From: CAUTVF01 sp963541805
GTDB taxonomy: Bacteria; Pseudomonadota; Alphaproteobacteria; Rs-D84; CASDRH01
DNA length: 7,848 nucleotides
Direction of reading: 5' to 3'
Assembly (NCBI GenBank): GCA_963541805.1
Contig: CAUTVF010000043.1
Coordinates: 1-7,848, forward strand
Shown: piece after piece, positions 1-6,761 of the stretch
Layout of the letters: every line of letters begins with the position of its first letter
Numbering within the stretch: position 1 is the first letter of the stretch
Translations under genes and position numbers: made by a program
The notes under the pieces: model-generated
What the model saw: only the letters and a program-made list of their open reading frames with translations
Database searches by the model: none
What the model was told of the DNA's origin: nothing

Positions 1-1454
1 TTCCATCTCATTTGGAAGATCGTGCATGGAAAGTTTCAATGTTTGATGATGAGATTGAACATATTACAGAATTCGATCCTTTGACATGTAAAGTTTTTAA
101 CAAAATGGATAGTGTTACAATTTATCCAAATTCCCATTACGCAACTCCGCACACAACTGTAAGTCAGGCTATATTTGGTATTAGGCAAGAATTAACAGAA
201 CGCATAAAGTATTTTGAAAATAATATGCAATTATTAGAAGCACAAAGAATTAAAGAACGCACAAATTTTGATTTAGAAATGTTAGAAAGCACCGGATTTT
301 GTAAAGGTATTGAAAATTATTCCAGATATTTAACAGGAAGAGAGGCTGGAATGCCACCCCCAACATTATTTGAATATTTACCAGATGATGCAATTTTATT
401 TGTCGATGAATCGCATGTTTCAATTCCACAGATTCATGGGATGTATATGGGGGATGCATCAAGGAAAAAGACACTGTCTGATTATGGTTTTCGTCTTCCG
501 AGTTGCAAGGATAATAGACCCCTTAAATTTGAAGAATGGGATGAAATGCGTCCAAATACGGTTTTTGTATCTGCAACACCAGGTGATTGGGAACTTGAAT
601 TAACAGATGGAAAATATGTTGAACAAGTAATAAGACCAACAGGACTACTTGATCCTGTATGTGAAATCCGCCCAATTAAAAATCAAATTGATGATTTAAT
701 GCATGAAATAATTAAAACCAAAGAAAAAGGTTTTAGAACACTTTGTACAACGCTTACAAAACGAATGGCGGAACAATTAACCGAGTATTTGTTAGAATAT
801 GGAATAAAAGCAAAATATATGCACAGTGATATTGATACGTTAGAGCGCATAGAAATAATTCGTGAACTTAGGTTAGGGAAATTTGATTGCTTGGTTGGTA
901 TCAATTTACTTCGTGAAGGTTTGGATATTCCAGAATGTGCACTTGTTGCCATTTTAGATGCGGATAAAGAAGGCTTTTTAAGATCTACTCGAAGCTTAAT
1001 TCAAACAATTGGCCGTGCTGCACGAAATGCAGAAAGTCGCGTGATTTTGTATGCTGATCGTGAAACAGATTCAATTAAAACAGCTTTATCTGAAAATATT
1101 CGCCGGCGACAAAAACAAATGCAATATAATATTGAACATAATATTACCCCTAAAACTGTTATTAAAAAAATTTCTGATTCTTTATCTGATAATGATGATA
1201 GCAATCAAAACGATTCCAGAAAAAAAAGAAAAAATAAACATAATGCTGATTTTAATAAAATTTTTGATAAGTCAAACAAAAATAGCGGGGATTTTTCAGA
1301 TTTAAAAGATATGTCAGCACAAGCAATTCAAAAAGAAATAAATACTCTTACCAAACATATGAAAAAGTATGCAGAAAACCTTGATTTTGAGCAGGCTGTA
1401 ATATTACGTGATAGAATAAAAGAATTAGAAAACTATTTTATTGAAAAAATGTAG
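1..1454 (+). CDS. uvrB: UvrABC system protein B (excinuclease subunit), 5' end outside window
   Basis: UvrB is the damage-verifying helicase-like subunit of nucleotide excision repair. It is loaded on DNA by UvrA and then recruits UvrC for incision. The reading frame is open from the left edge (first full codon at 3, reading PSHLEDRAWKV), so the gene starts upstream. The TTG at 12 is an internal Leu codon, not a start. By recalled alignment with E. coli UvrB (about 673 aa), roughly 200 N-terminal residues are missing, including the Walker A loop and most of the beta-hairpin. Visible parts, numbering the codon at 12 as 1: YPNSHYATP (38-46), GIENYSR (99-105), the Walker B/DEAD-like VDESH (131-135), RPTGLLDP (208-215), the motif V region GINLLREGLDIPE (296-308), motif VI QTIGRAARN (331-339) with its arginine finger, and a C-terminal UVR domain (about 437-475) that would contact UvrC. 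Between 386 and 436 lies a Asn/Asp/Lys/Ser-rich linker. The gene ends with TAG exactly where convergent mnmG ends. Family assignment is secure. Confidence 0.97.
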   Translation, partial: PSHLEDRAWKVSMFDDEIEHITEFDPLTCKVFNKMDSVTIYPNSHYATPHTTVSQAIFGIRQELTERIKYFENNMQLLEAQRIKERTNFDLEMLESTGFCKGIENYSRYLTGREAGMPPPTLFEYLPDDAILFVDESHVSIPQIHGMYMGDASRKKTLSDYGFRLPSCKDNRPLKFEEWDEMRPNTVFVSATPGDWELELTDGKYVEQVIRPTGLLDPVCEIRPIKNQIDDLMHEIIKTKEKGFRTLCTTLTKRMAEQLTEYLLEYGIKAKYMHSDIDTLERIEIIRELRLGKFDCLVGINLLREGLDIPECALVAILDADKEGFLRSTRSLIQTIGRAARNAESRVILYADRETDSIKTALSENIRRRQKQMQYNIEHNITPKTVIKKISDSLSDNDDSNQNDSRKKRKNKHNADFNKIFDKSNKNSGDFSDLKDMSAQAIQKEINTLTKHMKKYAENLDFEQAVILRDRIKELENYFIEKM

Positions 1455-3287
1455 TTATCGCTTTATTGCAAATTGCATTAATAAAGTCAAAGCAGATGGG
1501 GTAATCCCCGGTATCATTTGTGCATCAGCCAAAGTTTCAGGAGAGTATTGCAATAATTTTTCCTGCATTTCAATCGAAATCCCCGGAATTGTTTTGTAAT
1601 CAAGTCCTTTGATCAATTTACAATGTGCATCCTTATTGTATCTTGATATATCATTTTTTTGACGCTCCAAATATCCAGAATATTTTTTTTCAATTGATAT
1701 GGTTGTAAGTATATCATCACTATATTGCTTTAAAAAATCGTCTTTAATAAATTTATCTGTGTTTATATTTTGAATTAATTTTTTATCAACTTTTGCCCGC
1801 GCCAAAGATTCCATTTTGCGATAAAAAATATCGATTTGTTTTTGTGATACCAAACCTAAATCAATTGCAATTGGGGTTAATCTTTGATCTGCATTATCTT
1901 GTCTGATCGACAACCTGTATTCCGATCTGGATGTAAACATTCTGTAAGGTTCGTCAATACCATTTGTCGTTATATCGTTTATTAAAACCCCGATATATGA
2001 ATTAGTCCTTGAAAATTCTATTAATTCTTTTCTTTGGGCAAAACGTGCGGCATTTATACCTGCAACAATGCCTTGCGCGGCTGCTTCTTCATATCCGCTT
2101 GTCCCATTTATCTGGCCGGCAGTAAATATTCCAGGTATAGATTTTAATTGTAAGGTATGCATTAATTGTCTGGGATCAATTGCATCATATTCAACAGCAT
2201 ATCCATATCTGATAACTTTTACATTTTCAAGCCCAATGACAGTTTTAAAAAATTCATCTTGGATATCATATGGTAAAGAGGTAGAAAGTCCATTTGGATA
2301 TATCAAATTTGAATTTAATCCCTCTGGTTCTAAAAATACATGATGAGTTTCATGATGCGGAAAACGCATAACTTTATCTTCAATTGATGGACAATACCTT
2401 GGCCCAATTCCATCTATTTCTCCGTTATACATTGGGGCAAGTCCCCCTTTGACGGCATCTTGTACCAAATTAATTAAATCCGGTTTTGTATGTGTGATAT
2501 AGCAGGGCAACTGGTCCAATTTTTTAAATGAGGAATCGTGTTTATTTAATTGGGAAAAAAATAAATTCTCATCATCTCCATTTTGAATTTCTAAATTTTC
2601 ATAATTGATTGTATTTTTATCTAATCTGGCAGGCGTCCCAGTTTTAAGACGCAATATACGAATATTATTTTTTATAAAAAAGTCACTTATTCCAGATGTT
2701 TTATATTCAACATCCCCATACATATTGACCCTGCCACCGATGACTTTGTTATCTCCAAAATGTAGAAGGCCATTTAAAAAAGTGCCTGTCGTTATGACAA
2801 TAGATTTTGTAAATAAAGTTATTATCGATCCAGATTTATTTTTGATATTTACACTATTAACGGAATTAGAATTATCTAAATTAATATCTATAACTTCACT
2901 TTCTATAATATCCAAATTTTTATATTCTGATAAAATTTGTTTCATATTTCGTTTGTAACTATCGCGATCAATTTGTGCGCGTAGTCCCTGTACCGCTTCA
3001 CCTTTTGTTTTATTTAGGATCCTAAATTGAATACCTGATTTATCTGTTACAAAAGCCATTAACCCACCAAGAGCATCAATTTCAGATACTAAATGACCTT
3101 TTGCGAGCCCACCAATTGAGGGATTGCATGACAGTTCCCCGAGATTTTCAAAAGATAAAGTTGTAAGTAATGTTTTAATTCCCATTCTGGCCGATGCAGC
3201 ACATGCCTCAACCCCTGCATGTCCGGCACCGATTACGATAACATCATATGATTTATTAGAAATGTCAGAAAAATCTCTTAACAACAT
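1455..3287 (-). CDS. mnmG: tRNA uridine-5-carboxymethylaminomethyl modification enzyme MnmG (GidA)
   Basis: MnmG is the FAD-dependent partner of the GTPase MnmE. Together they install the (carboxymethyl)aminomethyl group on wobble uridine 34 of certain tRNAs, in the cytoplasm. The 610-residue product is close to the E. coli length (629). It shows an N-terminal Rossmann FAD site, VIVIGAGHAGVEA (16-28), the block CNPSIGGLAKGHL (54-66) with Cys54 matching E. coli Cys47, LKTGTPARL (214-222), GPRYCPSIEDK (295-305) with Cys299 matching Cys277, and the second FAD-contact block TAGQINGTSGYEEAAAQG (389-406). The C-terminal helical domain expected to bind MnmE is complete (YSGYLERQ, YKTIPGIS, IPGITPSAL). 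The chosen ATG leaves 13 residues before the Rossmann strand, a normal length, and there is no obvious Shine-Dalgarno in front of it. mnmE, rsmG and parAB, frequent neighbours elsewhere, are not adjacent. The gene is convergent with uvrB with no spacer. No key residue is missing. Confidence 0.97.
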   Translation of the reverse strand: MLLRDFSDISNKSYDVIVIGAGHAGVEACAASARMGIKTLLTTLSFENLGELSCNPSIGGLAKGHLVSEIDALGGLMAFVTDKSGIQFRILNKTKGEAVQGLRAQIDRDSYKRNMKQILSEYKNLDIIESEVIDINLDNSNSVNSVNIKNKSGSIITLFTKSIVITTGTFLNGLLHFGDNKVIGGRVNMYGDVEYKTSGISDFFIKNNIRILRLKTGTPARLDKNTINYENLEIQNGDDENLFFSQLNKHDSSFKKLDQLPCYITHTKPDLINLVQDAVKGGLAPMYNGEIDGIGPRYCPSIEDKVMRFPHHETHHVFLEPEGLNSNLIYPNGLSTSLPYDIQDEFFKTVIGLENVKVIRYGYAVEYDAIDPRQLMHTLQLKSIPGIFTAGQINGTSGYEEAAAQGIVAGINAARFAQRKELIEFSRTNSYIGVLINDITTNGIDEPYRMFTSRSEYRLSIRQDNADQRLTPIAIDLGLVSQKQIDIFYRKMESLARAKVDKKLIQNINTDKFIKDDFLKQYSDDILTTISIEKKYSGYLERQKNDISRYNKDAHCKLIKGLDYKTIPGISIEMQEKLLQYSPETLADAQMIPGITPSALTLLMQFAIKR

Positions 3288-3293
3288 GATCGA

Positions 3294-3322
3294 AAGTTAA
3301 ATTATTTATATTTTTATGTCAA
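3294..3322 (-). promoter_or_regulatory. Candidate mnmG promoter, predicted start on the ATG
   Basis: On the minus strand a perfect TTGACA -35 box lies at 3322-3317. Exactly 17 bases on is the hexamer TAACTT (3299-3294), only a weak match to TATAAT. Counting +1 as seven bases past the last -10 base puts transcription start at 3287, the A of the mnmG ATG. It sits just beyond the terminator of the upstream gene, so mnmG needs a promoter here. The -35 box is convincing but the -10 is poor. A start elsewhere in the AT-rich stretch is possible. Confidence 0.4.
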
Positions 3323-3330
3323 GCAAGCAA

Positions 3331-3364
3331 GAAATAAAAACACACTTCCAGAAGTGGAAGTGTG
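3331..3364 (-). terminator. Rho-independent terminator of the beta-barrel protein gene
   Basis: Bases 3341-3350 and 3355-3364 are perfect reverse complements, giving a 10-bp stem with a four-base loop (3351-3354). Read on the minus strand, the stem is followed at once by TTTTTATTTC (3340-3331), the U-tract of an intrinsic terminator. It begins 21 bases beyond the stop codon of the outer-membrane protein gene. It should end that transcript before mnmG, separating the two same-strand genes. On the plus strand no T-run follows the stem, so it is one-directional. Confidence 0.9.
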
Positions 3365-3385
3365 CTAGTGTTATTGTTATACAAA

Positions 3386-4336
3386 TTAAAATTTAGAATT
3401 AAACTTTATACCGTATTCACCACGATATTTTACATCAACCGCACCTATACTCATATGTCCACCTAATATATATTCAGCATAAGGTCCAATTTGTGCATTA
3501 TCATTCAAAGAATACATAAGGGAAGAACCAAAACCATATTCAGACCATGAATCATGTAAATTTCTTCCTCTTAAATTCATTGCATTAATTAATCCATTTA
3601 CTCCTGCATTGCTACCGTATATATCTTTTATAACTTTTCCATCATAATATTGATATGATATTTTTGTATTCAAAGATAATTTATTGTTGATATCATACGA
3701 TGCTGCAACTTGAGTATATAAATCAAACAGATCTTTAAAAGAAGCATCAGCAAAACCATTTACAGGGCCAACATCAACCTTTACTTCTAATGTATCTTTT
3801 TTGTTGAATCTATATGTTCCTTCAACTAATGCTCCAATGGTGAATTTTTCGTTAATTTTTCCTCCGAAACGCATTCCAAATACAGTTCCATACATTCCGT
3901 ATGAATAATTTTTAGGGGTTAATCCATTTCTTCCAAATTCACCCTCTGATTTCATGAGTCCTCCAAAAGACGCCCCACCAATCACGTCGAACTTTATGTT
4001 ACTATCAATTAAACGATATAATGCTTCAAAGTTTGCTTTTTGTATGCCTTTTCTGGTTTCCGAATAATTTCCAGAATACGCCATTTTTAAAGATAACATA
4101 AATCTATCGGTAAATGAATGGCCGACTTCACCAATCAAACGTAACATCTTTGCTTGATAACCGAATTTATTACTTTCTTTAAAATTTCCGCCTGCAAATA
4201 ACTTTGTATACCCATCTCCTTTTTTTGAAATGAAAAGAGGGTTTTCAATATTTACTGCTGCACTCGATTCCGAGACACCTGCAACAGCAATCCCTAAAGA
4301 TAATAAACTAGCGACTAGTTTTACTTTTTTTGTCAT
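3386..4336 (-). CDS. Secreted, putative outer-membrane beta-barrel protein of unknown function
   Basis: I do not recognise a named family. The 316-residue product begins with a clear Sec signal peptide: MTKKVK, a hydrophobic core LVASLLSLGIAVAG (7-20), then a small-residue region with likely signal peptidase I cleavage after Ala26 or Ala27. The mature part is rich in Gly, Tyr, Phe and Asn. It has many short alternating polar/hydrophobic stretches, for example KFTIGALVEGTYRF, LSLNTKISYQYYDGK and AQIGPYAEYIL, which read as transmembrane beta strands joined by turns. It ends GEYGIKFNSKF, and a terminal Phe preceded by alternating hydrophobics matches the BAM recognition signal of outer-membrane barrels. 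The signal peptide and terminal strand argue for an intact protein; I expect about 12-14 strands, but that is an estimate. The start is fixed by AAAGGAG (4350-4344), seven bases before the ATG. It is a single-gene unit with its own promoter and strong terminator, suggesting substantial expression. Porin-like or structural roles are possible but unproven. Confidence 0.85.
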   Translation of the reverse strand: MTKKVKLVASLLSLGIAVAGVSESSAAVNIENPLFISKKGDGYTKLFAGGNFKESNKFGYQAKMLRLIGEVGHSFTDRFMLSLKMAYSGNYSETRKGIQKANFEALYRLIDSNIKFDVIGGASFGGLMKSEGEFGRNGLTPKNYSYGMYGTVFGMRFGGKINEKFTIGALVEGTYRFNKKDTLEVKVDVGPVNGFADASFKDLFDLYTQVAASYDINNKLSLNTKISYQYYDGKVIKDIYGSNAGVNGLINAMNLRGRNLHDSWSEYGFGSSLMYSLNDNAQIGPYAEYILGGHMSIGAVDVKYRGEYGIKFNSKF

Positions 4337-4389
4337 CGTTAAACTCCTTTGTTAATTTTGTTAATTTCAATGACAGGTGATGACGCTAT

Positions 4390-4395
4390 ATTATA
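4390..4395 (-). promoter_or_regulatory. Candidate -10 box of the beta-barrel gene promoter
   Basis: A perfect TATAAT reads on the minus strand at 4395-4390, in an A/T-rich stretch. Transcription would start near 4383, giving an mRNA leader of about 47 bases that carries the AAAGGAG ribosome site. I see no good -35 hexamer at 16-18 bases upstream, so the box could rely on an AT-rich upstream element or an activator. The leader holds a nine-base near-tandem repeat (4351-4359 and 4360-4368 on the plus strand, GTTAATTT plus one base). Confidence 0.45.
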
Positions 4396-4441
4396 TTTAT
4401 TTCTTAATCAATTAAAATTTTGTTCACTTTATTTTAGAAAG

Positions 4442-4470
4442 TTGGTAATTTTTTTTTATTATGTTATGAT
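4442..4470 (+). promoter_or_regulatory. Candidate xerC promoter with extended -10, predicted start on the ATG
   Basis: TTGGTA (4442-4447, four of six -35 positions) and TATGAT (4465-4470, five of six -10 positions) are exactly 17 bases apart. A TG dinucleotide at 4462-4463 makes an extended -10. Predicted +1 is 4477, the A of the xerC ATG. No Shine-Dalgarno lies between the -10 and the ATG (only TTTTCC), consistent with a leaderless transcript. Confidence 0.55.
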
Positions 4471-4476
4471 TTTTCC

Positions 4477-5415
4477 ATGAATTCAGATGAAGTAATTAAG
4501 TTACTACAAGAGTGGCAAGATTATTTGATGTATCGTAAAAATATGTCAATTAATACGATTGAAGCATATATGCGAGATATGTCGATTTTTTTAAAATTTG
4601 TATCTGAGTATATTGGGGAGATAGTAACAGTTGCAATTTTACAGTCATTAGACTTACAAATGTTGCGAGCATTTATGGCGCAAAGGTATAATCAAAATAT
4701 ATCATTTGTCTCTTCTAGTCGTGAATTGTCAGCATTAAAAAATTTTTATAAATTTTTGTCAGATTATAAAAATATTAACAACTCACAAATTGCTTTAATG
4801 AAATCCCCAAAACTTCCTCGTAGGTTAAGTAGATATGCAGAATTCGATGAAATAATGCAATTATTAAAATCTTTTGAAAAAGTAATTTCTCCGCTTTGGT
4901 GTGCGTTGCGCGATAAAGCTTTGTTCACTTTAATTTATTCATGCGGACTTAGAATTAGCGAGGCGCTGTCCGTTAAATGGGTTGATGTATGCCCTGAAAA
5001 TCGGGATAACACAACTTTAATAATTGAAGGGAAGGGTAAGAAACAAAGGATTGTGCCGGTACTTCCAATTGTTTATTCTGTAATTGATGAATATGTTGCA
5101 CTTGCTCCATTTGATTTTATAAATCATGATTATTTTTTGTTTTTGGGTGAAAAAGGAGCATGTTTAACTCCACGTGTAGCTCAAAGGGATTTGGAGAAGG
5201 TTCGTATTTATACGGGGGTTTCTGATTATATTACCCCTCATACCTTACGACATTCATTTGCAACGCATTTACTTGATGGGGGGCAAGACTTGCGCACAAT
5301 TCAAGAGTTATTGGGCCATTCATCTTTATCTACAACTCAAATATATGTAAAAGTAAGCAATAATACATTACTTCGAGAATATGAAAAGCACCATCTATCT
5401 TTTAAAAAGCGTTGA
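4477..5415 (+). CDS. xerC: Tyrosine recombinase XerC (chromosome dimer resolution)
   Basis: Xer recombinases resolve chromosome dimers by strand exchange at dif, one of a XerC/XerD pair working with FtsK at the septum. The 312-residue protein has the N-terminal SAM-like DNA-binding domain (about 5-95, with SINTIEAYMRDMSIFLKF and a SxRELSALKNFYKFL helix). The C-terminal catalytic domain carries the whole active site: Arg159 (SCGLRISEA), Lys186 (EGKGKKQR), His255 and Arg258 (TPHTLRHSFATHLL), His281 (LLGHSSLSTTQIY) and nucleophile Tyr290. The spacing of the residues from His255 to Tyr290 matches E. coli XerD. The alternation of features, such as the N-terminal W-x-x-Y-L and the LMKSPKLPRRL linker, favours XerC over XerD. 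A phage or integron integrase is unlikely given the length and the housekeeping context. The start ATG has no Shine-Dalgarno but sits seven bases past a good -10 box. It is divergent from the beta-barrel gene and lies 62 bases before frr, with no terminator between them. Confidence 0.9.
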   Translation: MNSDEVIKLLQEWQDYLMYRKNMSINTIEAYMRDMSIFLKFVSEYIGEIVTVAILQSLDLQMLRAFMAQRYNQNISFVSSSRELSALKNFYKFLSDYKNINNSQIALMKSPKLPRRLSRYAEFDEIMQLLKSFEKVISPLWCALRDKALFTLIYSCGLRISEALSVKWVDVCPENRDNTTLIIEGKGKKQRIVPVLPIVYSVIDEYVALAPFDFINHDYFLFLGEKGACLTPRVAQRDLEKVRIYTGVSDYITPHTLRHSFATHLLDGGQDLRTIQELLGHSSLSTTQIYVKVSNNTLLREYEKHHLSFKKR

Positions 5416-5440
5416 CGATCATATAAAAGATTTTTACAAT
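5412..5440 (+). promoter_or_regulatory. Promoter of the frr-uppS-cdsA-rseP run
   Basis: TTGACG (5412-5417, five of six -35 positions) overlaps the xerC stop codon. TACAAT (5435-5440, five of six -10 positions) follows after exactly 17 bases. Predicted start is near 5447, leaving a 31-base leader that carries GAGG (5467-5470) seven bases before the frr ATG. This is the best sigma-70-like promoter in the window. Read-through from xerC may add to it, since no terminator intervenes. Confidence 0.65.
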
Positions 5441-5477
5441 AACACAGTTTATATTTTAATATTGTTGAGGTTTAACT

Positions 5478-6047
5478 ATGGAATCATTTAATTGGAATAC
5501 AGTTTACACTGAAACTCAATTGAAAATGGAAAAAGCACTTGATGCTTTAAAGAAAGATTTTTTAACAATCAGGGCGGGAAATGCAACGCCATCCATGCTT
5601 GATAGTATAATGGTAAATGTTTATGGGGCAATGATGCCAATTAATCAATTGGCAAGTGTATCTGCCCCAGAACCTAGATTGTTAACAGTTTCTGTTTGGG
5701 ATAAAAGTAATGTAAATTTAATTGACAAAGCTATCCGTGAAAGTGCACTTGGATTAAATCCATCTGTTGACGGAACTTTACTGCGTATTGCTATTCCGCC
5801 ATTGTCAGAAGAGCGTAGAAAAGAATTTGTAAAAACAGTAAAAGGTTTTGGTGAAAATTGTAAAGTATCAATTCGATCGGTTCGACAAAAATCCATGGAT
5901 TTAATTAAAACGGCAGAGAAAGATAAGATGATTTCAGAAACTGATATGCATGTGTATCAAACAGATATTCAAAAATTAACTGATAAATTTTCTGAACAAT
6001 CTGAGAGCTTGGTTGCTTCTAAAGAAACAGATATTATGAAGATATAA
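5478..6047 (+). CDS. frr: Ribosome recycling factor
   Basis: RRF acts with EF-G to split the post-termination ribosome into subunits in the cytoplasm. The 189-residue product matches the family size (E. coli 185). The three-helix-bundle domain I is built from residues about 1-33 and 110-189; the inserted beta-rich domain II lies about 34-107. Family blocks visible are FLTIRAGNATPSMLD (28-42), LTVSVWDKSNV (69-79), IRESALGLNPSVDGTLLRI (86-104), IPPLSEERRKEF (106-117) and VSIRSVRQKSMD (130-141), holding the conserved ribosome-contacting arginines. The start is supported by GAGG seven bases upstream. It stands first in an operon-like run; uppS follows after three bases, so the two are probably translated together. 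In many bacteria pyrH or tsf-pyrH precede frr, but here xerC does. Confidence 0.97.
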   Translation: MESFNWNTVYTETQLKMEKALDALKKDFLTIRAGNATPSMLDSIMVNVYGAMMPINQLASVSAPEPRLLTVSVWDKSNVNLIDKAIRESALGLNPSVDGTLLRIAIPPLSEERRKEFVKTVKGFGENCKVSIRSVRQKSMDLIKTAEKDKMISETDMHVYQTDIQKLTDKFSEQSESLVASKETDIMKI

Positions 6048-6050
6048 ATT

Positions 6051-6761
6051 ATGGATGAAAAAAAGATACAACATCTTGCCATAATTATGGATGGGAATGG
6101 CAGATGGGCTAAACTTCGAGGTTTACCTAGAAATATTGGACATCGCGCTGGAATAAAAGCTTTACATCGCACGGTTGAAGCATTCCAAAAATTGGGAGGT
6201 AAATATTTAACAATCTTTGCATTTTCAACGGAAAATTGGGATCGTCCTGATCATGAAGTTTCTGAAATAGTGCGTCTTGTTAGGGTTTTTGCAAAACGAA
6301 GATTAAAAGATTTTCAAAAAAATGGAATTCGTCTAAATGTTTTTGGGGATAAATCGGCTTTAGATTCTGCACTTCAAGACGCTTTGATAAAAGCAGAAAG
6401 TGAAACAAGACAAAACGATAAGCTATTTTTTAATGTTTGTTTTAATTATGGTGGCCGTTTGGATATTTTAAATGCCGTTAAAAAGATTGCGTCTGATGTG
6501 CGTGATGGTATTAAAAATGTGAACCAAATATCTTATGATGATATATCAAATTCGCTGTATTCTGCGGGGATTCCGGATCCTGATATGATTGTTAGGACGT
6601 CAGGAGAGCGCCGTATAAGTAATTTTTTATTATGGCAAATGGCATACAGTGAGTTTTATTTTGTACCTTATCATTGGCCAGATTTTGATGAGGAAAAATT
6701 AAAGGATGTATTTGAAGAGTATAAAAGAAGAGATAGGCGTTATGGGGCAATTAAAGAATAA
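6051..6761 (+). CDS. uppS: Isoprenyl transferase, undecaprenyl diphosphate synthase
   Basis: UppS is the cis-prenyltransferase that adds isopentenyl diphosphate units to farnesyl diphosphate. It makes the C55 lipid carrier for peptidoglycan and O-antigen at the cytoplasmic membrane face. The 236 residues show the signature HLAIIMDGNGRWA (8-20) with catalytic Asp14, His31 (GHRAG), FSTENW (58-63) and the C-terminal block RTSGERRISNFLLWQ (182-196) with Arg182, Arg188 and Ser190, then Glu201 in YSEFYF. All are offset by 12 from E. coli Asp26, His43, Asn74/Trp75, Arg194, Arg200, Ser202 and Glu213, so the active site is complete. It is slightly shorter than the E. coli enzyme (253), mostly by a shorter N-terminus. 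It begins three bases after frr, with only a weak purine stretch (GAAGAT) upstream, suggesting coupling. Its end overlaps cdsA. Product chain length cannot be told from sequence alone. Confidence 0.96.
   Translation: MDEKKIQHLAIIMDGNGRWAKLRGLPRNIGHRAGIKALHRTVEAFQKLGGKYLTIFAFSTENWDRPDHEVSEIVRLVRVFAKRRLKDFQKNGIRLNVFGDKSALDSALQDALIKAESETRQNDKLFFNVCFNYGGRLDILNAVKKIASDVRDGIKNVNQISYDDISNSLYSAGIPDPDMIVRTSGERRISNFLLWQMAYSEFYFVPYHWPDFDEEKLKDVFEEYKRRDRRYGAIKE

Noticed and set aside
683..952. 89-codon minus-strand open frame inside uvrB
   Set aside because: Antisense to the conserved UvrB helicase core; composition and lack of a start signal mark it as a shadow.
2605..2958. 117-codon plus-strand open frame inside mnmG
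   Set aside because: It lies wholly antisense to a strongly conserved enzyme, has no ribosome site or recognisable domain, and is explained as a shadow frame.
3319..3331. AAGCAAGCAAG short repeat next to the terminator as part of a repeat array
   Set aside because: Only a few four-base units, not found elsewhere in the window; not enough for a repeat element.
4351..4368. Tandem GTTAATTT repeat in the beta-barrel gene leader as an operator
   Set aside because: Only two nine-base AT-rich copies, easily due to chance in this composition, and no dyad symmetry that would suggest a regulator site.
4477..5415. XerC as a phage or genomic-island integrase
   Set aside because: Length, domain layout and linker fit housekeeping XerC. 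No tRNA gene, attachment-site repeats or cargo genes are nearby.
5645..5896. 83-codon minus-strand open frame inside frr
   Set aside because: Antisense to conserved RRF domain II with no promoter or ribosome site; a shadow frame.
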